Assembly: GCA_965240325.2 (NCBI GenBank)
Contig: OZ251227.1
Span: 3,224,001 to 3,288,000, forward strand
DNA length: 64,000 nt
Reading direction: 5' to 3'
Source of the DNA: Rebecca billardiae RCC1528
Lineage: Eukaryota; Haptophyta
The position numbers and the translations under genes were made by a program. This document shows positions 40,059 to 49,965 of the stretch, in pieces. Below the pieces are notes generated by a model that was not told the origin of the DNA, did not search any database, and saw nothing but the letters and a program-made list of their open reading frames with translations. Position 1 is the first letter of the stretch. Every line of letters starts with the position of its first letter.

Positions 40059-41425
40059 TCAGCATTTCCAGATTCGGCACGTGTTGTCCTTCGAGCCGGT
40101 GATGATGGTGTCGCCCTCGTAGTTGAAGGCTGCGCTGAAGATCTCGTCCGTGTGCCCCTCGAGCACCTGCGCGCGCACGCGGACGCGGCGTGCGCGTGGC
40201 GGCGGGGCGCGCGGCTGAGCACGCGGCGGCCGGCCGCGGCGCGCGCGCGCTCCAGGCTCTGCAGGGATCGCCCTAGACGCACCTGCAAGCAGTCGCCCGT
40301 CTCCGCGTCCCACATGCGGCAGGTGCGGTCGGACGAGGCGGTGATGATCTTGGTGCCCTGCGGGTTGAAGGCCACCTTCGAGATCTCGCCCTCGTGCCCG
40401 ATCAGGATCGCCACGCACGCGCCCGTCATCGTGTTGTACACGCGAGCCGTGCCGTCAGCCGACGCCGTCACAAGCCGCCCGCCCGTGCACGAGAAGCCGA
40501 CGTCGAGGATCTCGTCGTTGTGCCCGCGCAGCGTGTTGACGCACGCGCCCGTGTTGACGTTCCACACCTTGCACGTCCGGTCGATCGAGCCCGTGATGCA
40601 CAGGTCGCCCGTGAAGTCGAACTGCGTCGACGAGATCTCGCCGCGGTGGCCGGCGAGCGTGTGCAGGCAGCGCCCGCTGTGCACATCCCACACCTTGGTG
40701 GTGTGGTCAAAGGAGCCGGTAATGATCTTGTCGCCGTTCGAGTTGAAGTTGAGCGAGACGATCTCGGCGGTGTGCCCGAGGAGCGTGCACAGCTCGACCC
40801 CGCGCTCCACGTCCCACAGCTTCGCCGTCGAGTCCATCGAGCCCGTCGCGACCACGGCGCCGTGCGGGTCGAACGAGAGGCACACGATCTCGGTCGCGTG
40901 CCCGCGCAGCGTGTGGTAGAGCTCGCCCGTCTCGGCGTTCCAGATCTTGGCCGTCTTGTCGAACGAGCCGGTGACGATCTTGTCGCCGAACGGGTTGTTG
41001 AACGCGATCGCGTACACCACGTTCTTGTGCCCCTCGAGCGTGAGCAGCTCCTCGCCCGTCATCGTGTTCCACACCTTGCACGTCCGGTCGTACGAGCCCG
41101 TGATGAAGCGGTCGCCCGACTTGTTGAAGGCGCAGTTGGTGAGCGGGAGGATGTGCGCGCGCAGGATCTTGAACAGGTAGAAGTTCTGCGCCTCGTTCGA
41201 TTCCAGCTTCTCGATCAGCTTGTACACCAGTTTTCGCACCTGCGGCTTGCGCTGCTCCGAGATCAGCGGCTCGTGCCGGACGATCTGGTTGACGAGGACC
41301 TCGACGTCCGTCTCGGGCGTGAGGGTGAGCAGATCGACGGGCTTGGTGCGCAGCTCCGCGCCCTGCTCGTACTCGAGGATGATGCCGGGCGGGTAGTAGC
41401 GCAGGAGGAAGCGCTTGAGCTTCAT
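40059..41425 (-). CDS. DAW1: Dynein assembly factor with WD repeats (DAW1/ODA16)
   Basis: Exons on the minus strand are 41425-40283 and 40166-40059; the 116-bp intron (GTGCGT...GCGCAG) joins GDCLQ to [14 protein letters not shown]. The protein has 416 residues, against about 415 in human DAW1. The N terminus ([20 protein letters not shown]) is the family signature. Eight WD repeats follow, with GH...WD/WN pairs such as [12 protein letters not shown] and [12 protein letters not shown], ending [13 protein letters not shown]16/DAW1 is the cargo adaptor that links outer-arm dynein to intraflagellar transport, and is found in organisms with motile cilia. It therefore indicates a flagellated stage. 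Confidence 0.95.
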
Positions 41426-42450
41426 CGCGACAAGCGCCAGCCGCTGGGCCGCCGTGCGGGTCGCCTAACCGTTCCAGAGCTCAGCGGAAGGCCGCCGAGC
41501 GCTTTTCAAGCTGGCCGGCGAGGAGCAGCGCTGCACACTGGCGAGGCCGCCTCAGCGAGAGACGAACCTTTTCAAAAGCACCCCTTCTTTGACGTCTCGA
41601 CCGCCATGCTGAACGGGCAGGGTGCTTCACAGCTTCAGGCCTTCAGCCCATCGCGCGCAAAGCTGAGCGTCAGTCACGGTCAACGACCGGTGCGCGCGCG
41701 GTCGTGAGCGGGGCAGGGGCATGCCCGCGGCATGCTCGCGAGGGAGGGCAGGCGCTGTTGCGCGCCGGCGGCTCGTCGCATGCTCGGAGCCACCTTGCGC
41801 ACCAGCGCGTGCGCCACGCTCCGCTCCGCGCTCAATACGGGCGGTCTGTCAGCGTCAGGGTCATGGCCCGGAGCGCGTGCAGACTCAGCGCTGGGGCTGA
41901 CGGTCCGAGTGACGAGCCCTTGCACGGCGGAGTCGCCGCGGGCGCCTGGAGCCTGCCACTGACCTAGATCGAGAGACAGAAGCCTAGCCTCACGGGCCAG
42001 CTGCGCCCTTCGGGCCACCAGACACGCGGCGGGCGGCTGACTCGCAGCTCGCTGACTGCAGGCCGCGGTGCGGCACCGTGAACGGTGGTGTAGTGGAGCC
42101 TGCCGGAGCAATAATCCGGACAGGCGGTCTGGCTATGGAGCGGGCCCGGGGTAGCGACTCGCGGTGGGCCGTGCTGACGCAATCTGTCTGTGCAAGGCGG
42201 TATAGCGATTTGCGCGCTTGAAACTCATCCGCGAGCCGCGGGCGCGGGCCCGGTGCGGACTCAGCGGAGCCGACGGCATGCAACTCGGAACAATACTGTT
42301 AGTCTACTTGAGCGGAGTGACTGCATGAGCAGTGCATGAGGCGGTCAATGAGTGTCAATCAGATCGGTCTCATCACTGACCCTGGCCATTACTGCACTGC
42401 GGTCCGCCGGCCAGGCTGAGGCTACATGTTCAGGCTCACACTGGCAGTGG
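41426..42450. other. Intergenic, no gene seen
   Basis: About 1 kb between the DAW1 start and the GnT-I stop. Only short overlapping frames; no repeats or RNA genes recognised. Confidence 0.4.
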
Positions 42451-44454
42451 CTACTGCGGCGGCACGCACACGCACATGCGCACCGTGCTCCCAAACTTGG
42501 CGGCGCACTTGCTCGGCACGTCGGTCGTCAGGCAGACGCCGTGGGTGTCACGCGCCGGGTCTGACACGTAGCACGGGATCTCGTCGCCGAGCTGGTGGCC
42601 GCAGCCGTGCTCGCAGGGGAAGTGGCGGCGCAGCATCGCGCAGTTGTTGGCGAACTGCAGCTGCAGCTCGTCACACGCCAGGCCCGCGGCGGCGCACGCC
42701 GCGTCACACGACTGGCCGGGCGCGCTCGCCGCGACCTCGCGCGCGCCCGGGGCCAGCTCGATCCGCTCGGTCGGCGGCAGCAGCCAGCCGCCGCGGCGGC
42801 GGTCGACGAGGACAAGCGTCGCGCCGCGGTGGCGCACGCGCAGCGCGCCGCGGTGCGCGCCGCGCGCGTGCGCCGGCCACAGCGGCAGTTCCGCCGAGAG
42901 CTGTCGATACGTCTCCGAGGCGAAGGGCACCACCGCGACAGGCCGCGCGCCGCCGCCACCTGCGCCACCGCCCGCGCCGGTCGCGGGCGGCGCCCAGCTC
43001 GTGCCGAGCACCTCGGCGAGCGGGACGACGGGCACGGGGGGCGCGCCCGGCGCGGCGCGCTCGCCGTCGCCGTCGGCGCGGCCCTCGACGAGCGCTCGGA
43101 CGAACGCACTGTACGCGCGCGCGTGCAGCCCGCGCACCGAGCCGCGCACGCCACCGCCCGCGAGCTGCGCGCCCGCCGGCTGCGTGAGCGGCGCCGCGGC
43201 CGCGTCGCTGAACGCGTACGACTCGAGGAATCCCGCCTCCTTCGCATTCACATTCGTGCCGTGCCGGCCGATGTGTCGAGTGCGCGGCGTGAGCGGGTGC
43301 ACGCACTCGCGCCCCGCGACCAGCCCGGAGAAGCGCACCCAGTAGTCCCAGCCAGTGGACATGGCGCCGGGCGGCGCGGCCGCCCACGGCGCGCGGAGCG
43401 TCGACCGCCACTCGCGCGCGCTCACCATCCAGCCCAGTCCGGGGAAGAAGTCTGTGCGCGCGAGCTCGTCGCGCGGCGGCTCGGCGCGCGCTAGGCCGTT
43501 GTCGTTCCAAGCCGAGACGCACCACAGCGAGCCGTCGCGCTCGAGCAGCGGCGCCGCCGCGCGGAAGACGGTGAGGAAGTCCGGCGCGGCGACCAGGTCG
43601 TCCTCGAGCAGGATCGCGTGCGAGTGCGCCGAGTCCGGACCGCCCTCGGAGTCCGGGCGCTCGGAGTCCGGGCCGAGCGCGCGCTCGAGCACGGCGTAAA
43701 AGTGCGCAGCGATCGCCTCGAGCGGCTTGCGGCGCCCGCGCGCCGCGCCGGCGCCCGAGCGCCACACGCCCACCGCCGTCCCGGGCGCGACGCGCGCGCG
43801 AACCTCCTCCACCGCGGCGCTGAGCGCGTCGTACTTGGCGGGCGCGTCGAGCGAGACGTACAGCCGGACTGCGTCGAGGTCGGCGAGGCCCAGTACCGAC
43901 TCGAGCGTGGCGCGGAGGTAGTCAGCGCGGTCGTGCGCGAGGATGACCAGCGCCGCGTTGGGCAGCGCGGCGCGCTCGCGCTCGAGCACGTCGCGAGCGT
44001 CTTCGCGCTCCGCCTCCGCCTCCACCTCCGCCTCCGCCTCCGCCTCCGCCTCCGCCTCTGCGGGGCGCGCGTCGTCCGCTGTAGCGAGCGAGGCAGGGGC
44101 GGCGTCCGCTGCGGCGGGGACGTGGGTGGCGTCGGGCACGCCGGGGACGGGCTGCTCGGCCACGGCACCCTCGGCGCTCGCGCCGCTCGCCACGCCGCCG
44201 CGCGCCTCATCCGTCGCGCCAAGCAGGGCCGCCGGCGTGTGGCGAGCGTCAAGCTCCGCCGCTGCCGCATGGCGCGCGCCCTCCGCGCCGCTGTGCGGCC
44301 GAGCGGCGTGCAGCCTGCTCTCCAGAGCGTCGAGGGGGCGTTCGAGCAGGCCGACCAGCACAAAGAAGCCCGCCGCGGCCCCTGCGAGCACGAGCACGCC
44401 GAGGCGCAGCGGGCTTGGCCGTCGCCTCAAGTGCAGCGGCCTGCCCGCCGCCAT
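42451..44454 (-). CDS. GnT-I-like beta-1,2-N-acetylglucosaminyltransferase (GT13)
   Basis: Single exon, 667 residues. The type II anchor is at about 17-36, followed by a long stem with an (Ala-Glu)n tract near 132-150. The catalytic domain starts around 165 (ALVILAHDRADYLRATLESVL). ILLEDDLVAAPDFL contains the EDD metal site (284-286), and LWCVSAWNDNG and RTDFFPGLGWM are GT13 hallmarks. MGAT1 adds GlcNAc to Man5GlcNAc2 in the Golgi and opens the complex N-glycan route. The last ~85 residues form a Cys-rich module (SCDAACAAAGLACDE ... MCVCVP) that animal MGAT1 lacks; its Cys spacing recalls the C terminus of MGAT5. The GT13 assignment is firm; acceptor specificity is inferred. Confidence 0.85.
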   Translation of the reverse strand: MAAGRPLHLRRRPSPLRLGVLVLAGAAAGFFVLVGLLERPLDALESRLHAARPHSGAEGARHAAAAELDARHTPAALLGATDEARGGVASGASAEGAVAEQPVPGVPDATHVPAAADAAPASLATADDARPAEAEAEAEAEAEVEAEAEREDARDVLERERAALPNAALVILAHDRADYLRATLESVLGLADLDAVRLYVSLDAPAKYDALSAAVEEVRARVAPGTAVGVWRSGAGAARGRRKPLEAIAAHFYAVLERALGPDSERPDSEGGPDSAHSHAILLEDDLVAAPDFLTVFRAAAPLLERDGSLWCVSAWNDNGLARAEPPRDELARTDFFPGLGWMVSAREWRSTLRAPWAAAPPGAMSTGWDYWVRFSGLVAGRECVHPLTPRTRHIGRHGTNVNAKEAGFLESYAFSDAAAAPLTQPAGAQLAGGGVRGSVRGLHARAYSAFVRALVEGRADGDGERAAPGAPPVPVVPLAEVLGTSWAPPATGAGGGAGGGGARPVAVVPFASETYRQLSAELPLWPAHARGAHRGALRVRHRGATLVLVDRRRGGWLLPPTERIELAPGAREVAASAPGQSCDAACAAAGLACDELQLQFANNCAMLRRHFPCEHGCGHQLGDEIPCYVSDPARDTHGVCLTTDVPSKCAAKFGSTVRMCVCVPPQ

Positions 44455-44503
44455 CGTTGGCCGAGGTCCATCAGCTCGCGGGGCCCCGGGACGAGCGCAT
44501 ATT
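44455..44503. promoter_or_regulatory. Candidate bidirectional promoter, GnT-I / F-box-RCC1 remnant
   Basis: Only 49 bp separate the two divergent start codons. A CATATTATGG motif abuts the plus-strand ATG. Positional inference only. Confidence 0.3.
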
Positions 44504-46235
44504 ATGGCCGCATGCACACCGGGCGTGAGCTTGGCGCCTTTGCCCGGCCGCCGTCGCCAGCCGCGCAATCGCGCCACGTTCGGCTGGGTGCTCCGCTCAC
44601 GCCGCGCGCGCGATGGCACGGCCCGCTCGGGCGCATGCCGCAGCTCGCTCGCGCAGCTCCCGCCCGACCTCGCCGCGCGCATCCTCGCGCAGCTCCCGGG
44701 CCCGGAGGACGTGGCGGCGGCGGGCGCGACGTGCCGCGCGCTGAACGAGCTTCTCGAGCGCGTGCTGCGCGCGCGGCTCGAGGCGCGCGGCCATGCGGCC
44801 GAGCTCCCGCGCGCGCTTCCCAAGCGCGTACGCAGCTGGACGCAAGAGCTGCTCGCGCGCGAGCGCGCGCTCGTCGGCGCGAGCGCGCACTCGCTAGTCG
44901 CAACTGGCACGCTGAGTGTATGGCACCATGCGCACTTCGCCTTTGTCGACGCGGAGGGCGGGCTGCACACGTGCGGTGCGCAGAACGATGACGGCGAGAG
45001 CTTCATGTCGCACCCCGCGCTCGGCCACGGCGGCACGTGGTCGGCACCCGGCCCACCTGTCGAGCATCCGCGCCATGTGCTTGCCCTGGCGGGCGTGCGC
45101 GTCACGGCGGTGGCTACAGTACCGGCGAGCATCATCTGCTCGCGCTGAGCGAGGCGCGTCGCGTGTAAGCGTGCGGGTACGACTATGACGGCGTGCTCGG
45201 CCTCGGCGAGGGCGCGGAGCACGCGTTCGTGCCCGTGCTCGTGAGCGCGCTCGCGCACGAGCGCGTCGTGTGCGTCGCGGCCTCCGACGCGTGGTCTGCG
45301 CTGGTCAGCCACCTCGGTCGGAGCTTTGCACTCACGGCAGCGGGCGCCGTGTACAGCTGGGGCGCCGACGTCGACGGGCAGCTCGGGCACGGTGCGCCGC
45401 CGCCTGCCCGCGGGCCCAGCGGCGAGGGCTCGGAGGATTCTGAGTGAGCACGTGCCCCGTGCGTCTTTGAGCCGCGGCTGGTTCGCGCCCTCTCGGCCGT
45501 GCGCATCGTTGGCATCTCAGCCGGCAGAAGTGTGACCATCGCGCTCAGCGACGCTGGCAGCGTGTTCGGCTGGGGCACAGGGTTAGGGTCAGAGTAGTTA
45601 GGGTTAGGCTGGGGAGACATCGTGGATGGCACAACGGCGCCGCGTGGCAGGAGGCGCCCCCCGGCGCAAGGGGCCGACGGCTGCCCCGGCGGATACGCGG
45701 CGGCACGCTCGACGGCGTGCGCGCGGTGCAGGTGAGTGTGGGCAGCTGCTCTCCCTCGGACCCTCGTGCTGGACACCGACGGGCGCGTGCCACACGTTCG
45801 GCGACTGCAGCGCCTACCATTCGAACGCGCCCGCGCTCCTGCCCGGGCTGGGCGCGGACGTGCGCATCACGGCGGTGAGTGCCGAGCAGTGCCTGGTGGT
45901 AGACTCGGAGGGCGCGGTGTACTCGTACGCCGAGGGCTGCCTAGGCGAGCTCGGCCACGGCGACACGCGCAGGCGCTTCCGCGCCACGCGCATCACGGCG
46001 CTCCGCGGCAAGCGCGCCACGCGCGTGCACGGCCAGAACGGGCACAGCCTGGTCGTCCGACGGCGGACGGGGGCGCGTACTCGTTCGGCGACGGCCCCGT
46101 CCGGGCGACAAGGCGACCTTTGCCATCCTGCGCAGCACCGAGATGTTCGGCGGGGGCCCCCGGCACAGGGTGCACAAGCCGAGGCGCATTTCAGGGGCTG
46201 CCGGCGCCGCGTGCGGCCGTGTCAGACTCACTGAC
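44504..46235 (+). pseudogene. Broken F-box / RCC1-repeat gene
   Basis: An N-terminal F-box (LPPDLAARILAQLPGPEDVAAAGATCRALNE, split here by description) starts at about residue 45. RCC1-type blades follow. After VRVTAVAT (about 45115) the frame shifts by one base: the next blade GEHHLLALSEA is in another frame. It meets a TAA at 45167, exactly where the conserved Tyr of V-Y-A-C-G is expected. Blades continue as CGYDYDGVLGLGE, YSWGADVDGQLGHG, ISAGRSVTIALSDAGSVFGWG (to about 45575), and later VSAEQCLVVDSEGAVYSYAEGCLGELGHGD. TTAGGG-type repeats interrupt the region near 45580-45608. Sequencing errors could mimic some of this, but several independent breaks favour a pseudogene. Confidence 0.65.
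45581..45608. repeat. Short interstitial TTAGGG-type repeats
   Basis: GGTTAGGGTCAGAGTAGTTAGGGTTAGG is split here: GGTTAGGG at 45581-45588 and TTAGGGTTAGG at 45598-45608. It lies inside the broken RCC1 gene. Confidence 0.7.
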
Positions 46236-46599
46236 TCAGCCAGCCCCACGCCCACGGCCACCAATGCCGACAGTGCCGCTGCCTGACTGGCAGCACTGTG
46301 AATAAGATGTGATGCCACTGACGGGCTTGATATTACTTCGTCGGTGGCCAGGCCGGGTCTGCTCGTCTCGGCCGGGCGCGAAGGCAGGTCGTGGTTGCCG
46401 CCGCCGCGTACAGCCTAAGCCTACTACGACGCGTGCTGACAGTCTATTGTACCAAGGGCGGTTGATTGTACTGTCGTAGCTGCTACAATCTGAGTCTGAG
46501 GACGCAGCAACAGTATGAGTATTCATCGCGTTTCAGGCTGCTGAGGGTACAGCGGCGGCGGCGGTCCCGGTTGCGGCGCGTGTCGGTCGGCGAGCTGCG
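46236..46599. other. Intergenic / promoter region of the malic enzyme gene
   Basis: 364 bp, AT-richer at 46440-46540, with no credible frame. A possible promoter for the downstream gene; no defined element recognised. Confidence 0.35.
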
Positions 46600-48513
46600 A
46601 TGCCCTTCGTCATCAGGCCGTCGCCGATGCGCCGCCCGCTCGCGGCCGGCGCGGCGGGCGCGCGCCGGCTGGCGTCGTCGCTCTCGGGCGCGCCGGTCTC
46701 GCGGCGGTACCCCGTGCTGCGCATCAACGAGTACGGCCACGACCTCGTGCGCGACCCGCTCTTCAACAAGGGCACGGCGTTCAAGATGTCAGAGCGCGAC
46801 CGGCTCGGCATCCGCGGGCTGCTGCCGCCCAAGGTGCTCACGATGGAGGCGCAGCTGGACAAGGAGCTGGCGAACATCCGGAAGCTGAACGACCCGCTCA
46901 TGAAGAACCTCGCGATGCAGGACCTGCAGGACCGCAACGAGACGCTCTTCCACCGGCTGCTCGTGGACAACATCAACGAGCTCGCGCCGATCGTGTACAC
47001 GCCGACGGTCGGCAAGGTGTGCCAGCACTTCGGGGACAACTTCCGGCGGGGGCGTGGGATGTACTTCTCGTCCAAGGACAAGGGCGAGATGTCCGCGATG
47101 ATCAACAACTGGCACGCCAAGGACATCCAGATCGTCGTCGTCACCGACGGCTCGCGCATCCTTGGGCTCGGTGACCTCGGCGCGAACGGCATGGGCATCC
47201 CGATCGGCAAGCTGGCGCTGTACTGCGCGTGCGGCGGGATCGCGCCGCACCGCGTGCTGCCGGTCACCCTCGACTTCGGCACGGACAACCTCGACCTGCT
47301 CAACCACCCGCACTACCTCGGCGTGCAGCACCGCCGGCTGCAGGGTGCGGACTACGCAGAGCTGCTGCAGGAGTTCATGGACGCGATCCAGCAGCGGTAC
47401 CCGAAGGCGCTGATCCAGTTCGAGGACTTCTCGAGCGACAAGGCGGCGGATATCCTCGAGATGTACCGCCACGACTACCTCTGCTTCAACGACGACGTGC
47501 AGGGCACCGGCGCCGCCGTGCTCGCCGGCATTCTGGGAGCGCTCCGCTTGCAGGGGCTCCAGCCAGCGGACCTCGCGAAGCAGCGGGTGCTGATGTGCGG
47601 CGCGGGCTCGGCGGGGCTGGGGATCATCAAGCAGCTGCTCGACGCGTACGAGGTGCAGGGCGTCCCGCGCGAGGAGGCCGCCAAGAGCCTCTTCCTCGTC
47701 GACTACACCGGCGTCGTCGGCAAGGGCGGCAGCGGCGACCCGGTGCGCGACGCAGTCGCCGACGGCAAAGACTCCCTGGATGGTCTCCAGCTCTCCGCGG
47801 CGATCGACGCGGTGAAGCCGCACCTGATCATCGGGTGCACGGGGAAGGGCGGGCTGTTCACGGAGGAGATCGTGCGCAAGATGGGCGCCGCGCACGAGCG
47901 CCCCGCCATCTTCGCCCTCTCCAATCCGACCGCCAACGCCGAGTGCACCGCGGAGGAAGCTTACACTTGGACCGACGGCCGCGCCATCTTCGCGGCCGGC
48001 TCGCCGATGGACGACGTGACGCTCAAGGGCAAGCGGCTCGTGCCGTCACAGTGCAACAACATGTACATCTTCCCGGGCGTCGGGCTCGGCGCCTCGATCT
48101 CGGGCTCCAAGCGCGTGAGCGACGCCATGTTCGTCAAGGCCGCCGAGGCTGTCGCTGACTGCCTGACCGAGGCGGTGCGCGCGAACAAGCGCGCGCGCGA
48201 AAAAAGCGCGCGCGAAAGAAGCGCGCGGACTGCTCGCGTGCGCCGGCGCCCATGCGTGCGCACCGGGCCTCCCCTTCGCGCGCGCCGGCGCCGCCCGCGC
48301 GTGCAGGACCTCGCCGAAGGGCGCGTCTTCCCGCAGCTCCCCGGCATCCGTGATGTGTCGATGGCGGTCGCCACGGCCGTGTACCAGACGGCGCTCGACG
48401 AGCAGATCGCCACCATCTACCCGAAGGAGCGCGAGACCGTCGTGGAGTACGTGGCGCGCCGGTTCTACGACCCGACGTACGTGCCGCTCGTCCGCGCGGC
48501 GGACGGCAGCTAG
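46600..48513 (+). CDS. Malic enzyme (NAD(P)-dependent), probably organellar
   Basis: Exons are 46600-48174 and 48307-48513; the 132-bp intron (GTGCGC...GTGCAG) is in frame and stop-free. Splicing turns TEA + DLAEGRVFPQL into the family's normal sequence, whereas the unspliced product has a 44-residue Arg-rich insert. The protein has 593 residues. Signatures are IVYTPTVG, the FEDFSSDKA region, CFNDDVQGTGA, the Rossmann motif GAGSAGLG and ALSNPTANAECT. The reaction is malate + NAD(P)+ to pyruvate + CO2 + NAD(P)H. A basic Ala/Arg-rich first ~35 residues look like a mitochondrial or plastid transit peptide. Cofactor preference cannot be read safely. Confidence 0.93.
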   Translation: MPFVIRPSPMRRPLAAGAAGARRLASSLSGAPVSRRYPVLRINEYGHDLVRDPLFNKGTAFKMSERDRLGIRGLLPPKVLTMEAQLDKELANIRKLNDPLMKNLAMQDLQDRNETLFHRLLVDNINELAPIVYTPTVGKVCQHFGDNFRRGRGMYFSSKDKGEMSAMINNWHAKDIQIVVVTDGSRILGLGDLGANGMGIPIGKLALYCACGGIAPHRVLPVTLDFGTDNLDLLNHPHYLGVQHRRLQGADYAELLQEFMDAIQQRYPKALIQFEDFSSDKAADILEMYRHDYLCFNDDVQGTGAAVLAGILGALRLQGLQPADLAKQRVLMCGAGSAGLGIIKQLLDAYEVQGVPREEAAKSLFLVDYTGVVGKGGSGDPVRDAVADGKDSLDGLQLSAAIDAVKPHLIIGCTGKGGLFTEEIVRKMGAAHERPAIFALSNPTANAECTAEEAYTWTDGRAIFAAGSPMDDVTLKGKRLVPSQCNNMYIFPGVGLGASISGSKRVSDAMFVKAAEAVADCLTEAVRANKRAREKSARERSARTARVRRRPCVRTGPPLRARRRRPRVQDLAEGRVFPQLPGIRDVSMAVATAVYQTALDEQIATIYPKERETVVEYVARRFYDPTYVPLVRAADGS

Positions 48514-49203
48514 CGCGGCACGAGCACGTCGCGCGGGCTCCCATGCCGGCGCGCCGGCCGCCGCGCTGCGCCCGCGCGCCGCTGCCGAGGCAGCACAGTC
48601 GATCCGGCTCCGGACGGACCTTTCCCGGAACTTTCCCGTCCCGCGCGGACCATCCGCCCAATCACACGAGCCTCGAGCCTCGAGCCGCATGCGCTGACCC
48701 CCTCGACGACCCATGATGCAGCACCCTCTACGAGTCAGCGGCGCGGGGCTCCGACTACTGTCACTGACGACGACACTACGACTGCATCATACTGTCTACC
48801 AGACAACCAGTTCACGAGTTGGCGCCGCCGCGACCAGTTAGCGGGCAGTGCAGCCCGAAGGCGAGAGCTGCTACCATAAGGCCGCGCCTGAGCCCCGAGA
48901 CTGATGATGTCCGGTCGATCCGGACCGTGATGATCATCACCGACGACCGACGAAATATAATAATAATACTGCTCGTCTAACAATAAATATTCGCGGAGTC
49001 GCCGTACGCTCGTAGTACGTACCGTAGTGACGACGACTCGTCTGTCACTGTCACTCGACCGTCGCCGTCAGCCGTCAGCACTGGCGACACTATTATAACG
49101 ACGACGACGCGTAGTTATTATTATTATAGTCACGACCAGTATTATAACTCATCACTATAGGACTAACTGCTATTACGACAGCAGGTGAAAGGATGAAGGA
49201 GGG
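48514..49203. other. Intergenic, AT-richer in its second half
   Basis: No credible frame. Bases 48950-49190 are AT-rich with TTATTATTAT-type runs and TATTATAAC repeats. No gene seen. Confidence 0.4.
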
Positions 49204-49320
49204 TTGATGCACCACCACTGCTGCACCACTCCGAATACAGATGAAAGGAGGGGTGCACGCCACCACTCCGTGCTGCACCACTCCGAACGTACTGCAGATG
49301 AAAGGAGGGGTGCACGACTT
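49204..49320 (+). repeat. Short tandem repeat, ~55-bp unit
   Basis: GATGAAAGGAGGGGTGCACG followed by CACCACTCCG...CTGCACCACTCCGAA recurs two to three times, the first copy degenerate (begins at about 49193). It lies at the left edge of the lower-GC segment 49200-49650. Confidence 0.6.
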
Positions 49321-49800
49321 ACTTTTACTGATATGTACCGGTCCGTATTCATTACTTACATCAACAAAACTTGCGATGCGGTACCACCCGGTCGGTATCC
49401 TCACTTCGCACGGAAAACCGTTGGCACCAATTGGGATCTGACTAAACTGTATTCCGTGGGATACTTATTGGAAGGCCCACAATCTTGTAGGAATCACCGG
49501 ACTACGCGTGTCCTACCGGAAAACTCGCTCCGCTCGCATTGGTTGTTCTTACCGAACACCAAATGCGAGCGGGGCTCGCGATTATTGGTGGTCGGGCGGC
49601 AAATCCGGCCTTGAAGAATATAAGCTATCTATACCAAAGACGGCCGAACTTTACGCCGAGACGCCGCCCGTCTTTGCGCACGGTGACAAGCACGGCGCGC
49701 GCGAGGGGCGCTTCCTCGTGATCCCGAAGAGCTCTATGCGCGGCGTCGCGTTGGCGCCCCCTGATGGGCGCCGGCGGGCGGCGCCGCGCGCCGCGCGCCC
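49321..49800 (+). other. Lower-GC segment with possible coding fragment
   Basis: Base composition drops compared with neighbouring genes. Two overlapping plus frames look protein-like. One reads MYRSVFITYINKTCDAVPPG (from about 49334). The other reads DYWWSGGKSGLEEYKLSIPK (near 49580-49640) and continues AELYAETPPVFAHGDKHG to about 49740. A frameshift or intron near 49505 would connect them. I recognise no family. It may be an exon of an unknown gene, or a decayed insertion. Confidence 0.35.
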
Positions 49801-49965
49801 TTCAGGCTTCCGATCTCGGCTTCAGCTAACTGATATACTACCGCCGCCGCATCCGGCCGCTGCTACAGTTCTCAATCGCTTTCCACGCGCAGGGCTATTC
49901 GTATATCAGGCCGGCATAGGTTCTTGGATGCTTGTACGCGCCGCTGCGCTCGGGCGTCGCGAGAA

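Noticed and set aside
44504-45148. Intact RCC1 protein ending at 45148
   Set aside because: The following RCC1 blade is present in another frame directly adjacent, so the stop at 45148 results from a frameshift rather than being a natural end.
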